From NCBI RefSeq assembly GCF_020405205.1, contig NZ_CP084469.1, positions 2,790,001 through 2,854,000 of the forward strand: DNA of 64,000 nucleotides, given 5' to 3'. The DNA comes from Natrinema salinisoli. Its GTDB lineage: Archaea > Halobacteriota > Halobacteria > Halobacteriales > Natrialbaceae. The position numbers and the translations under genes are program-made. The notes beneath the pieces were generated by a model, which made no database searches, had not been told where the DNA came from, and saw nothing but the letters and a program-made list of their open reading frames with translations. Of this stretch, positions 8,296-20,848 are shown piece by piece. Every line of letters begins with the position of its first letter. The first letter of the stretch is position 1.

Positions 8296-9758
8296 CAGTC
8301 GTCACCTCCGGGTACTTCGCCACCCTCCGGTTGCCTACCCCGTCCCTCGAGGACGGACATGAAGACGTAGCCGACGAGGGGGAAGACCACGAGGACGAAC
8401 ATACCGCCGATCATCTCGGGGGTTCCGAAATTATCGTAGGCGAAGTAGGCCACGATGAATATCATCACCGACGGGATGACGTACTTGATAACGGGATCCC
8501 ACCAGCGACCGACGTAGATCCCTGCGTTTCGGTTGACCGAGAGTAGCCGCAGGCGCTGTGGTCCCATCACCCAGCCGATGACGCCGATGATGGCGATCGT
8601 CGCGAGGGGCAGTCCCCAGTTGCCGAAGACGAAGTCGAGATAGTCGAGGATAGCCACGGAGTAGGCGCTGGGCAGCCCAAGCAGCCAGATCGCACCGCAG
8701 ACGCCGAGCGTCGTCTGGGTCCGATCGAACCGGGTCTCCTCGCTGAGCGTCGTGACGCTCACCTCGGTGATGAGCAGTCCCGACGTGAACGTCGCGAGGA
8801 AGAACCCGAGGAAAAAGAGGATCGCGACGATTCCCCCGAGCGGAATCTCGGGGAACACCTGTACGAGCGAGACGAAGGCGAGCCCCGCGCCGGCGTCCGG
8901 TTCGACCCCTTCGACCGCGAAGACGATGGGGAAGATCGCGAGCGCCGCGAGGATGCCGACGCTCGACTCCCCGATCGCAGTGAAGAGGCCACCGCCCAGC
9001 GGGACGTCGTCGTACTCCCGGAGGTAGCTGCCGACTGTCAGCGCGATCCCCCAGCCGAGGCCGGTCGAGAACAGCGCCTGCCCGAGCGCGGTAATCCAGG
9101 TGTCGCTCTCGGCCAGGTACTCCCACTGAATCCCGAAGGCGAAGGCGAGCCCCTCGCTCGCTCCGGGCAGAGTGAGTCCCCTGATCGCCATGACGACGAG
9201 CGAGAGAAAGAGGGCGGGCACCGCGTAGACGACGATCCGCTCGACGCCCCGGCGAATGCCGAGCACGAGAATCGCCGCGATCGACCCCATCACGATCGTG
9301 TGGAGGGCGATCACGAGCAGCGAACTCGCAAAGAACTCGTTCATGAACGGCTCGGCCTGGAAGCCACTCGACGTAAAGGTGAATAGCAGCGAGTGAACGG
9401 CGTAGTACAGCGTCCAACCGACCACCGGCGAGTAGTACGACATCAACGCGATGTTCACCAACAACACGACGACGCCGAGGCCGACCAGTCCGCCCCGCCC
9501 GACCACCTCCCGAAACGCGCCGATCACCCCCTTGTTCGCGTACCGGCCCAGCGCGACCTCCGCCATCAACCCCGGCACCGCGAGGACGACCAGTAACGTG
9601 AGAAACGCGAGGACGAACGCGCCACCGCCGTTGTTCCCCATCACGTACGGGAACCGCCAGATGTTCCCGGCCCCCACCATAGCGCCGATCATCGCCATCA
9701 AGAACCCGAATCGACTTCCCCACTCCGCTCGAGCCGTTTTCGTCGGAACGTCACCCAT
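8295..9758 (-). CDS. Sodium-dependent transporter, NSS/SNF family
   Basis: A 487-residue Na+-coupled transporter of the neurotransmitter:sodium symporter family with about 11-12 helices. The N-terminus holds the family signature (WGSRFGFLMAMIGAMVGAGN, then IWRFPYVMGNNGGGAF), which forms the sodium and substrate site. Archaeal and bacterial members carry amino acids; the exact substrate is not readable. It is followed with overlap by a small one-helix protein gene, as in two-component methionine/alanine importers. The upstream region (9759-9840) is AT-rich and holds its promoter. Confidence 0.93.
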   Translation of the reverse strand: MGDVPTKTARAEWGSRFGFLMAMIGAMVGAGNIWRFPYVMGNNGGGAFVLAFLTLLVVLAVPGLMAEVALGRYANKGVIGAFREVVGRGGLVGLGVVVLLVNIALMSYYSPVVGWTLYYAVHSLLFTFTSSGFQAEPFMNEFFASSLLVIALHTIVMGSIAAILVLGIRRGVERIVVYAVPALFLSLVVMAIRGLTLPGASEGLAFAFGIQWEYLAESDTWITALGQALFSTGLGWGIALTVGSYLREYDDVPLGGGLFTAIGESSVGILAALAIFPIVFAVEGVEPDAGAGLAFVSLVQVFPEIPLGGIVAILFFLGFFLATFTSGLLITEVSVTTLSEETRFDRTQTTLGVCGAIWLLGLPSAYSVAILDYLDFVFGNWGLPLATIAIIGVIGWVMGPQRLRLLSVNRNAGIYVGRWWDPVIKYVIPSVMIFIVAYFAYDNFGTPEMIGGMFVLVVFPLVGYVFMSVLEGRGRQPEGGEVPGGDD

Positions 9759-9888
9759 CGTCGATCATCACGACCGTCACCACTCGTGGCATCGTATAAC
9801 CATGTCATATGTTAGCAAGAATGAGTCGTGTAACAACTAATTTATGCCCCCGAAGAACCGCCGCATCGGCAGCGATCGGTCCAACCGA

Positions 9889-10185
9889 TTACTCAGTAGC
9901 GTCCGTCTCCGTAGCATCCTCGACTCGGTCCGCGTGTTTCTCGAGGTCGGCGGCCAGCGCACGCGCCTGCTCCGGTGTTAACTCGAGATCTTCCATGTGT
10001 TTAGGAAGGTGTTCCTCGGATAGATTGTCGAACTCGAGTTGGAGGCGAACGCTGTCGGGATCCTCACGGTCGGCGGTCGCGTTCACGACGGCAACTGACT
10101 CCCATTCGAACGTCTCGCCCACTGCTTTCCCCTCGACGTAATCCAGCGTCGTGTACGCGTTAACCGTCATCAGTCGATCGGACAT
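9889..10185 (-). CDS. Conserved haloarchaeal protein (DUF6360-like)
   Basis: A 98-residue protein (MSDRLMTVNAYTTLDYVEG start) with a beta-rich first half and a helical C-terminal half containing LTPEQARALAADLEKHA. I recognise it as a small family widespread in haloarchaea, probably DUF6360; the identification is from memory. It stands alone, tail towards the NSS gene. There are no cysteines, membrane segments or catalytic motifs, and the function is unknown. Confidence 0.75.
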   Translation of the reverse strand: MSDRLMTVNAYTTLDYVEGKAVGETFEWESVAVVNATADREDPDSVRLQLEFDNLSEEHLPKHMEDLELTPEQARALAADLEKHADRVEDATETDATE

Positions 10186-11025
10186 TCAGTTCGATCCTCA
10201 CGCCCCGCTCACTTATACTGGTGGCTGTCACGAGCCAGATACCGCTCCCGGTTCCGGATTGTAGGGTATCCGTACGGTCCACCCGTAGACACAGCTATCC
10301 AGCACCACAACGGGGATCAAACCCCTCGTGATCGATCACAGCCGCGAGCAGTACTTCGGTGAATTCGAGTCCGTACCGACGACGAGCATCCGAAATCCGA
10401 GACTCCAAGACGGATCCGAACGGCCCGGCCACGCACACGAGTTCCAGCGATCGTGACGAACGGCCGATAGTACGCCGAAACGAGCGCCACACCTAGCGGC
10501 CGATTTTGCCACAACTTGATCGCAGTGAAACCCTTGCTGACTCGAGCCGATGGCGGAAATAATTATTTACCAGCGGACAATTCGTTGCTACACAGCCATC
10601 GATCGACGATAGCGATCTATTACGGACCCGCACGACCCGTCTCCATCACTGTATTTTGTCTTTCCAACTCTCATACAGGAATCAAATCGACGGGACAGCT
10701 CGAACGAGAGAGAAAGCGACACGCCAGAGAACCCGACAGCTGTCGATCCTGCGGCTTCGACCATCTTGGCAGCCCTTTGGTAGCTGTGCCTCGATCGGTG
10801 ACCATTACTCTGTTACCGTGACAGTCCGTATCCGATAGTCCCCCATTCTGCTACAGTGCTGCCACCTTTTTCGTATGATACGTTTCGACGGTATCCGTTT
10901 GGAAAAAGTACGTATCGAGAGCGTTGTCCGTCAGAGATACCGGCATAATACTCCCGTAAGACAGAGCACGGGTATCGCTTGCGGCCGAAGCGATACTTAT
11001 GACGGTAGGGTTCCAAGGGGCAGGC
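10186..11025. other. 840-bp stretch without a convincing gene
   Basis: Possible reading frames here (for example 10297-10492 on the minus strand) are short and lack the acidic composition and codon bias of neighbouring genes. The DNA is more AT-rich around 10550-10700. The last 150 bases are probably the promoter region of the small gene at 11026. I see no RNA gene or clear repeat. Confidence 0.5.
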
Positions 11026-11166
11026 ATGACTGACGCAGCCGAATGCAAACCAGAGCCGGTCGAGCAGGACGCGGAGGAGCGCGACGACGCCCACCTCGAC
11101 GATATCGAAGAAGGGGCCGGTTGTACGGAGATCTGGGAGCATCTCGCCGAACAACGCGACGAGTAA
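11026..11166 (+). CDS. 46-residue acidic haloarchaeal protein
   Basis: A short gene of 47 codons starting at ATG 11026 and ending at TAA 11164-11166. The product is strongly acidic, with two cysteines (AECKPEP near the N-terminus and GAGCTEIW near the C-terminus) and the core DAHLDDIEEGAGCTEIWEHL. Codon use is typical of the genome, with GC-rich third positions, and I recall close relatives in other haloarchaea. It lies 57 bp before the DUF7119-like gene on the same strand and may share its transcript. The function is unknown. Confidence 0.7.
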   Translation: MTDAAECKPEPVEQDAEERDDAHLDDIEEGAGCTEIWEHLAEQRDE

Positions 11167-11223
11167 CGCGAGAATTTCGCCACGGCAACGACCTTTTTGG
11201 CGGCGAGACTCGTACCGAGGTTC

Positions 11224-11919
11224 ATGACTGATAATCGGCCCGGTGATCGGACACAGCGCCGCGGCGAGAACGGGCGATCGATCCCGACGGACCGCGAGTC
11301 GCCCGTTGGGACACCAGTTATCCGGGGCGACGAATCGGTCGCCGGGACGCGCGCTCGCGAAGCCGTTCAGTTCGATCCCACCGACCCCGAGAGCCTCTCG
11401 GACGCCGCCGAAACCGTCCGTCAGTTCGCCGCTGGCAACACCAACGACGACCACCTCTATATGCTCCGTGGCGCAGCCGCCTGTGCCGCCCTCGTTCGCG
11501 GTGAAGGCTCCTACAAAGCCGCCGCCGAACGCGCCGGGGGTGACGCTACCGTCTCCTTCATCCGGAAGTGGGCCCGTGTCCACGATCTCCCGCGGTCGGT
11601 CCGCAAACAGGTCGCACTCGGTCAGATCGCGCCGACCGCCGCCAAACACATCGCCCGAGTTGGCGGCGAAGCGCGTCTCCTCCTCGCATGGGCCACCCTC
11701 GACGGCGACCTCACCGTCCGCGACGTCCGTAGCGTCGCCAGCGCCATCAACGACGGTACTCCGATCGAGGAGGCCCTCGCGGACCACGGCGTCACCGTCG
11801 GCCAACTCGAAGTCACGCTCTCACCGACCACCTACCGCGATCTCCGTCGACGCGCCTCCATCGAAGGTGTCGACCCCGGCCAGCTCGTTACCGACGCACT
11901 CGATAACCATCTGGAATAA
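11224..11919 (+). CDS. HTH-containing haloarchaeal protein (DUF7119-like)
   Basis: A 231-residue protein. After a disordered basic N-terminus (about 45 residues) comes a helical region with features like ParB/KorB-type HTH domains: repeated short helices around FIRKWARVHDLPRSVRKQVA, then LGQIAPTAAKHIARVG, which resembles the helix that reads DNA or RNA in such proteins. The C-terminal 60 residues (LSPTTYRDLRRRASIEGVDP) look like a ribbon or helical dimer module. I associate it with a haloarchaeal family, possibly DUF7119. A nucleic-acid-binding regulator is the best guess. It is immediately followed by tRNA-Lys. Confidence 0.7.
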   Translation: MTDNRPGDRTQRRGENGRSIPTDRESPVGTPVIRGDESVAGTRAREAVQFDPTDPESLSDAAETVRQFAAGNTNDDHLYMLRGAAACAALVRGEGSYKAAAERAGGDATVSFIRKWARVHDLPRSVRKQVALGQIAPTAAKHIARVGGEARLLLAWATLDGDLTVRDVRSVASAINDGTPIEEALADHGVTVGQLEVTLSPTTYRDLRRRASIEGVDPGQLVTDALDNHLE

Positions 11920-12002
11920 AACGGACACCGCTCGCCGGCAGCTCCCTATCGGCGGCGGAGAAAGAAACGTTTAACCGCCACTCACCGGAATAGGAAAACA
12001 CA

Positions 12003-12076
<74 letters not shown>

Positions 12077-12419
12077 CTTCCTGACGGCGAACGAACTCGT
12101 GAGTCGGCAGTAACGGATCCGAAGCGATTTGAAGGAGACGAGTCCCAGCTCATGCAGTGAACGAAGCGAACGAGCAGGACCATCTTGGGATGGTTCAAAT
12201 CGCGCTCGACCCGCATTTTCGGTGAGCAGATTCACGAGCGGCAAAACAGTTATCGAGATTTGAACGTCAAGAGCGAGAGGCTCACGATAACATGTCTACT
12301 CAGTGTCGATCGAAAGTAGCGTTCTAGCGAAATATCGAGGATTGGGCGTCGGGATCACAGAGACGAGCTCCTAGGTAGAGTGAAAATTGTTGTCACTTCC
12401 CCTGATTGAAAACTATAGA
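12077..12419. other. Intergenic DNA between tRNA-Lys and tRNA-Cys
   Basis: No gene is visible in this 343-bp stretch. It holds a 21-base imperfect copy of the tRNA-Lys 3' end (12193-12213, listed separately) and, after it, unremarkable A/T-richer DNA. Confidence 0.6.
12193..12213 (+). repeat. Partial copy of the tRNA-Lys 3' end (att-like relic)
   Basis: Twenty-one bases from the T-arm through the discriminator of tRNA-Lys (12056-12076) recur here with 19 identities, 137 bp downstream. Integrative elements that use tRNA 3' ends leave such direct repeats. No integrase is left, so this looks like the scar of a lost or decayed element. Confidence 0.6.
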
Positions 12420-12495
12420 AGCCAAGGGCCGGATTTGAACCGGCGGTGGGCGGCTCTGCAGGCCGCTGCGTTCGGCCGGACTCTGCCACCTTGGC
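12420..12495 (-). tRNA. tRNA-Cys (GCA)
   Basis: A complete tRNA of 76 bases with acceptor stem GCCAAGG/CCTTGGC, anticodon stem GCGGC/GCCGC, anticodon GCA and a discriminator U, which is the identity base for tRNA-Cys. It is the distal gene of the rRNA operon, the usual position in haloarchaea. CCA is not encoded. Confidence 0.96.
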
Positions 12496-12585
12496 GCATC
12501 TTACCGTTGTTACTGCGTTCGTTTAAGCATAGCGGTACGGCACAATCGCCGTCATTGTCACTATACTCGGTATATACGCAGAAAA

Positions 12586-12623
12586 CCCCACAGGGCCACT
12601 GCAATGCAGTGGCTCTGTAGGGT
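12586..12623 (-). terminator. Hairpin plus T-run downstream of 5S rRNA
   Basis: An imperfect inverted repeat (CCCTACAGAGCCACTGC, loop ATT, GCAGTGGCCCTGTGGGG on the transcribed strand) is followed by TTTT. It lies 14 bases after the 5S gene. It may terminate or process the rRNA transcript ahead of tRNA-Cys. Confidence 0.55.
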
Positions 12624-12636
12624 TGTGAGTATGAAT

Positions 12637-12758
12637 GGTGGCGGCGAAACGAATTTCCCAGAGGGTCGCCCACTCCAGTACTGATCGTAACGCAGGCGAG
12701 CTTATCTTCCGTGTTCGGGATGGGTACGGGAGGAACCTCGCCGCTGTGGCCGCCGTAA
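12637..12758 (-). rRNA. rrf: 5S ribosomal RNA
   Basis: About 122 bases on the minus strand with the haloarchaeal 5S core CCCGTACCCATCCCGAACAC and the segment CAGTACTGGAGTGGGCGA. The ends pair (GGCGGCCAC near the 5' end with GCGCCGCCACC-like bases at the 3' end). End positions are uncertain by a few bases. It follows the 23S gene after a 126-bp spacer. Confidence 0.93.
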
Positions 12759-12824
12759 TGCCGATCAACGGGATCGAACCGTTGTGATACCAATATCGGT
12801 CGGTGTGTCCAAGACCGTAATATA

Positions 12825-12854
12825 CGTGTAGTCCAGTTTGCGTCCGGACCCGTT
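12825..12854 (-). other. 3' strand of the 23S processing stem
   Basis: These bases are complementary to 15855-15884, bracketing the 23S gene. Helix 12825-12836/15873-15884, a 3-base bulge (12837-12839), helix 12840-12845/15867-15872, an opposite 3-base bulge (15864-15866) and helix 12846-12854/15855-15863 form a bulge-helix-bulge, the substrate of the archaeal splicing endonuclease. Confidence 0.8.
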
Positions 12855-12884
12855 CTCGCGTCACGGATCCAATGCGATGTAGTA

Positions 12885-15803
<2,919 letters not shown>

Positions 15804-15854
15804 TTCATCGGATCGGCAGTCGTAACGGATGTTACGACCACGTAGTGACCCGGG

Positions 15855-15884
15855 AACGGGTCCAGTGGACGCCTGGACTACACG
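15855..15884 (-). other. 5' strand of the 23S processing stem
   Basis: Complementary to 12825-12854. It includes the 3-base bulge at 15864-15866 that, with the bulge at 12837-12839 on the other strand, frames a 6-bp helix. Cutting at both bulges releases pre-23S rRNA in archaea. Confidence 0.8.
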
Positions 15885-16033
15885 TACACACGGTCTCATC
15901 TGCACGCCGTAGACGCGGCATGCATTAACCCTTCCCACCCGCGTTTACACGGGGTGGTGCATCGGTTCGTTCGGATTCAATCGTCGGGCCGTCTCCCACT
16001 TAAGGGGCACGATCCGAGATTTCCTCCGAGACA

Positions 16034-16105
16034 TGGACCCACAGGGATTCGAACCCTGGGCATCCTCCTTGCAAAGGAGGCACTCTACCACTGAGCTATG
16101 GGCCC
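16034..16105 (-). tRNA. tRNA-Ala (TGC) in the 16S-23S spacer
   Basis: A 72-base tRNA with acceptor stem GGGCCCA/TGGGTCC, anticodon stem CTCCT/AGGAG around anticodon TGC, T-loop GGTTCGAATCC and discriminator A. Its place between 16S and 23S is standard for euryarchaeal rRNA operons. Confidence 0.97.
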
Positions 16106-16187
16106 ACGTCCGCCCACGATGGGCGGACAGAGCGTATTGTGTTAGCCTCGGTAGTTCAAAGGTGCCCGATCGGCCGAACGCTGGTCG

Positions 16188-16200
16188 ATCGAACGTGGAC
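16188..16200 (-). other. 3' strand of the 16S processing stem
   Basis: Thirteen bases complementary to 17805-17817 across the 16S gene. A second outer pairing joins 16164-16173 with 17835-17844. Together they form the precursor stem from which 16S rRNA is excised. I could not draw a canonical bulge-helix-bulge between the two helices with confidence. Confidence 0.65.
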
Positions 16201-16261
16201 TGCGTGGCGCAAAGCGCCACGAGTCAAGGTGGGTCAGGCACGACGGCCTGATCCCGGTCTG

Positions 16262-17735
<1,474 letters not shown>

Positions 17736-18040
17736 GCTATATGTTACTCCCCGTGAGGGGAGGGTCTGTTGGCGGTGAATGTTGATACACACTCACACAT
17801 AATGGTCCACGTTCGATGACACGTTGATCGTCGACCGATCGGGCGTCACCGAACTACCAAGGCTAACATCAGATCCCATCTGTACGGCGGACCGCAGGGG
17901 TGGAATCCTCATCTCTTGCGGATGTATTCGTAGTCTGTCTGGGGTACATAACCCCTTCGGACTCGAGCCATCCGAGATGACGGGACGAGTTGAACGTCCC
18001 GTCGATCACGTCTTCTTTCGCGTTCATATCCAACTGCCCT

Positions 18041-18060
18041 CGTACATATAAGGGCATCGG
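18041..18060 (-). promoter_or_regulatory. rRNA promoter, copy nearest 16S
   Basis: Reads CCGATGCCCTTATATGTACG on the transcribed strand. It contains the core CTTATATGTAC, the TATA-like element of haloarchaeal rRNA promoters. It is about 310 bases from the 16S start. Confidence 0.75.
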
Positions 18061-18123
18061 ATCACAACCGCGCCGGAAATCGCATCCGGCGAGGGTGTTC
18101 ACGACCACAACTGAACGCCCAGT

Positions 18124-18141
18124 CACGTATAAGGGCTCCGG
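18124..18141 (-). promoter_or_regulatory. rRNA promoter, second copy
   Basis: Reads CCGGAGCCCTTATACGTG on the transcribed strand and aligns with the other three copies around CCTTATACGT. It is 82 bases upstream of the first copy. Confidence 0.72.
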
Positions 18142-18190
18142 ATCGTCGTAGCCGGGATCACCGACCACGAACACATCCATAGTGGAGCTC

Positions 18191-18213
18191 TCGTATACGG
18201 ATAAGACCGTCGG
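18191..18213 (-). promoter_or_regulatory. rRNA promoter, third copy (variant)
   Basis: Begins CCGACGGTCTTATCCGTATA on the transcribed strand. The CCGACGG and CTTAT parts match the other copies, but the TATA-like core is changed (CTTATCCGTA), so it may be weaker. Confidence 0.6.
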
Positions 18214-18330
18214 AACGAACCGACGGAACCTTCGAGGGTGGATATGATGCCTACCTCCGTGCCGGGTCGCGGCCGGAGGGAACGTGGCGGTGTGCGCCAC
18301 GTCGTTCGCATTACAATCGAATGCCCGGTT

Positions 18331-18348
18331 CACATATAAGGCCGTCGG
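18331..18348 (-). promoter_or_regulatory. rRNA promoter, most distal copy
   Basis: Reads CCGACGGCCTTATATGTG on the transcribed strand. This is the farthest upstream copy, about 600 bases from 16S, and one of the two best matches to the shared core. Confidence 0.72.
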
Positions 18349-18634
18349 ACGAGATCCATATCGAAACCCGGTACCATGGCACGGTTTTTCACGAGAACGT
18401 AGCGTTGGTGACAGTAATAAACCAACAGCTACTCGAGCTCGTCGAGACATCGGTCCGAGAATGTCACGCGGGCGGAGGTCGGCCGGTCATCCCACCCTTG
18501 TAGGGAGTCGGACCGAATGATACCCGCGTGCTCGCACTCGAGCGTGTACGCGCAAGAAGCCTTCGTATTGCGGGTCGGTAAGGCGGAGGACGCATCGATG
18601 GCGATAAACCACGTGCGTCGTAAGAGGGAGACGA

Positions 18635-19012
18635 ATGGTCCGGGACCCGTTCGCTTCGGAGTCGACGCCGTCTGCAGAGGAGATCTGCTCTGCGCTGGAC
18701 GATCCCGACTGTCGTGAGATAATTCGGACTCTCGAGGAACCACTGACGGCCTCGGAGTTATCGAAGCGGTGTGAGATCCCGCAGTCGACGCTGTACCGGA
18801 AACTCGAGGTGTTGACAGAGTCGACGTTGCTCGAGGAATCGACCGAGATTCGACAGGACGGGCATCACGCGAGCAAGTATTCGATCGCGTTCGACGAGAT
18901 CACGCTCGGGTTGGACGAGAATCGAGAGCTCGCGGTCGAGATCGAGCGGCCGGCCCGAACTGCGGACGAACGGCTCGCGGAACTGTGGTCGGAGGTACGA
19001 AAGGAAACATGA
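18635..19012 (+). CDS. Winged-helix transcriptional regulator (ArsR-like)
   Basis: A 125-residue protein with an N-terminal winged helix (residues about 15-80: SAEEICSALDDPDCREIIRT, then LTASELSKRCEIPQSTLYRKLEVL). The recognition helix is likely PQSTLYRKLEVLTE. The C-terminal part is a charged helix (ERPARTADERLAELWSEVR), probably for dimerisation. Its TGA overlaps the ATG of a small membrane protein gene (ATGA). This regulator plus membrane protein pairing is common in haloarchaea, but its signal and targets are unknown. Confidence 0.88.
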   Translation: MVRDPFASESTPSAEEICSALDDPDCREIIRTLEEPLTASELSKRCEIPQSTLYRKLEVLTESTLLEESTEIRQDGHHASKYSIAFDEITLGLDENRELAVEIERPARTADERLAELWSEVRKET

Positions 19013-19305
19013 ATCCGCTTCCAGCAGGCCCGACAGAGATGGCACTCGCCCTCGCAGTCGTCAAAACGCTCGTTCTCGTCGTCGGGGGCGTCATTACGTA
19101 TTTCGCGTTCAAAGCGTACCGTCGGACGAGGCAGCCAGCGCTTGGCTATCTCGCGCTCGGGTTCGGGCTCGTCACACTCGGGTTGGTGCTCGCCGGGATG
19201 CTCACCGAAGTGTTTCAGTTACACCTCGTGACCGGGATTTTGCTCGAGAGCCTGCTCGTCCTGGCTGGCTTCCTCGTGATCGCGTACTCACTGTACGTGC
19301 AATAA
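19009..19305 (+). CDS. Small membrane protein coupled to the HTH regulator (DUF7521-like)
   Basis: A 98-residue protein with three transmembrane helices (residues about 10-32, 45-65, 72-95) and a short basic loop (FKAYRRTRQ) between the first two. It starts inside the stop codon of the winged-helix gene, so the two are co-translated. It resembles a haloarchaeal family that I know as DUF7521, always found next to such regulators. It could sense a membrane signal for the regulator; this is inference from context. Confidence 0.75.
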   Translation: MNPLPAGPTEMALALAVVKTLVLVVGGVITYFAFKAYRRTRQPALGYLALGFGLVTLGLVLAGMLTEVFQLHLVTGILLESLLVLAGFLVIAYSLYVQ

Positions 19306-19319
19306 AACGAGACGACGGG

Positions 19320-20786
19320 TTACCGGTTCAGCGTGTGAATCGCATGTCCGAGTGCGTTTTCGGCGGCTTCCATGACGGATTCCGAGAGCGTCGGGTGGGT
19401 GTGGACCGTCGCAGCGACGTCCTCGAGCGTCGCTCCGAGTTCGATCGCGAGGGTCAGTTCGGCGATCAGCTCGGAGGCTTCGGGGCCGACGATGGAGGCG
19501 CCGAGGACGTAGCCGTCCGCCTCGTCGGCGACGATTTTGACGAAGCCGTCGGACTCGCCCGTCGTGAGCGCGCGGCCGCTGGCCCGGAACGGGAACTGTC
19601 CGACGACGGTCTCGAATCCGGCCTCCTCGGCGTCGGATTCGGTCATGCCGACGGTGCCGATTTCGGGGTCCGTGAAGACGGCTGCGGGCATGGCCTGGTA
19701 GTCGATCGCCGCGGGTTCGCCGGCGATCACCTCGGCCGCGACCTGGCCCTCCATACTGCCCTTGTGGGCGAGCATCGGTTCGCCCGCGACGTCGCCCACG
19801 GCGAAGATGTGGTCGACGTTCGTGCGCGCACGCGAGTCAGTGGTGATGAATCCGCGGTCGTCCGTCTCGATGCCGGCTTCCGCGAGGTCGAGCGTGTCCG
19901 AGACGGGCTGACGGCCGACGGCTACCAGTACCTTCTCGGCGTCGAGTTCGAGGCGTTCGTCTTCGACGGGTTCCGCGCTTCCGCCGTCGGCGGCGGCCCG
20001 ATCCGCGGGTTCGGCGACGACGCGGATCCCGCCGTCGTCGCGCTCGTGCCAGTCCGATGCCGTGTAGCCGAACTCGAAGTCGATCCCCAGATCGTTCGCG
20101 CGTTGCTTCACGGGTCGTTTGAGGTCGTCGTCGTATCCGGGGAGGATCGAATCGAGCATTTCGACGACGGTCACGTCGGTCCCGAGTTTGGCGTAGACGC
20201 CGGCGAGCTCCATCCCGATGTACCCCGCCCCGACGATGACGAGCGAGTCGGGAACGGACTCGAGCGCGAGCGCCCCTTTCGAGTCGAGTACAGGCTCGTC
20301 GCCGTACTCGAAGTTCGGAATTTGAATCGGGCGCGAGCCGGTCGCGATGATCGCGTGTTCGAACTCGAGGGTCTCCGACCCCTGTCCGTCACCGCTGTGG
20401 GAGACGCGGGCGGTGTGGTCGTCCGCGAAGCGGGCCGTGCCCTCGAGCAGATTGACCTGATTCGCCTTGCAGAGTTTCTCGACGCCGCTGGTGAGCTGGT
20501 CGACGACGCCGTCCTTCCAGTCCATCATTCCGGCGAGGTCGATCGCCGGATCGGCGTGGATGCCCATCTCCTCGGCGGTAGCCGCCTCGTGTGCGACGTC
20601 GGTGGCGGAGATCAATGCTTTCGAAGGGATACAACCGTAGTTCAGGCAGGTCCCGCCGTAGGCGTCTCTCTCGACGAGCGTGACGTCGAGATCGAGCTGG
20701 CCCGCGCGGATCGCGGCCACGTAGCCGGCGGGGCCTGCACCGATGACCAGTACGTCCGTGCCGGTGGTGACGTCTCCGACGACCAT
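19320..20786 (-). CDS. lpdA: Dihydrolipoyl dehydrogenase (E3)
   Basis: A 488-residue flavoprotein, the E3 subunit that reoxidises dihydrolipoamide and reduces NAD+. It has an N-terminal FAD Rossmann motif (VIGAGPAGYVAA, residues 14-25), the redox disulfide Cys47/Cys52 (GGTCLNYGCIPSKAL), a central NAD site (VIVGAGYIGMELAG) and the C-terminal HTHPTLSES with the active-site His. One insertion rich in Asp/Glu/Ala (residues about 255-285) is a haloarchaeal feature. It is the last gene of the dehydrogenase operon, 62 bp after E2. Confidence 0.97.
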   Translation of the reverse strand: MVVGDVTTGTDVLVIGAGPAGYVAAIRAGQLDLDVTLVERDAYGGTCLNYGCIPSKALISATDVAHEAATAEEMGIHADPAIDLAGMMDWKDGVVDQLTSGVEKLCKANQVNLLEGTARFADDHTARVSHSGDGQGSETLEFEHAIIATGSRPIQIPNFEYGDEPVLDSKGALALESVPDSLVIVGAGYIGMELAGVYAKLGTDVTVVEMLDSILPGYDDDLKRPVKQRANDLGIDFEFGYTASDWHERDDGGIRVVAEPADRAAADGGSAEPVEDERLELDAEKVLVAVGRQPVSDTLDLAEAGIETDDRGFITTDSRARTNVDHIFAVGDVAGEPMLAHKGSMEGQVAAEVIAGEPAAIDYQAMPAAVFTDPEIGTVGMTESDAEEAGFETVVGQFPFRASGRALTTGESDGFVKIVADEADGYVLGASIVGPEASELIAELTLAIELGATLEDVAATVHTHPTLSESVMEAAENALGHAIHTLNR

Positions 20787-20848
20787 CAGTCATCCACCTC
20801 CATCGTGTGTAATAGTGTTGCGCTCATGTTCAGTAGCTTCTTCTTCGA

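Larger units (their letters stand above)
17736..18634. other. rRNA operon leader and promoter region
   Basis: This 899-bp region holds no protein gene. From the 16S end outward it contains the 5' strand of the 16S processing stem (17805-17817 and 17835-17844), four tandem promoter-like repeats (18041, 18124, 18191 and 18331) and then the upstream region of the divergent HTH gene at 18635. Confidence 0.8.

Noticed and set aside
10297-10492. Possible 65-residue minus-strand gene
   Set aside because: Short, no recognisable similarity, weak codon bias; it could be a relic but cannot be supported.
10813-11805. Long minus-strand open frame opposite the DUF7119-like gene
   Set aside because: Its composition is that of an antisense shadow of a GC-rich gene, with no recognisable domain, while the plus strand has two coding frames with proper bias.
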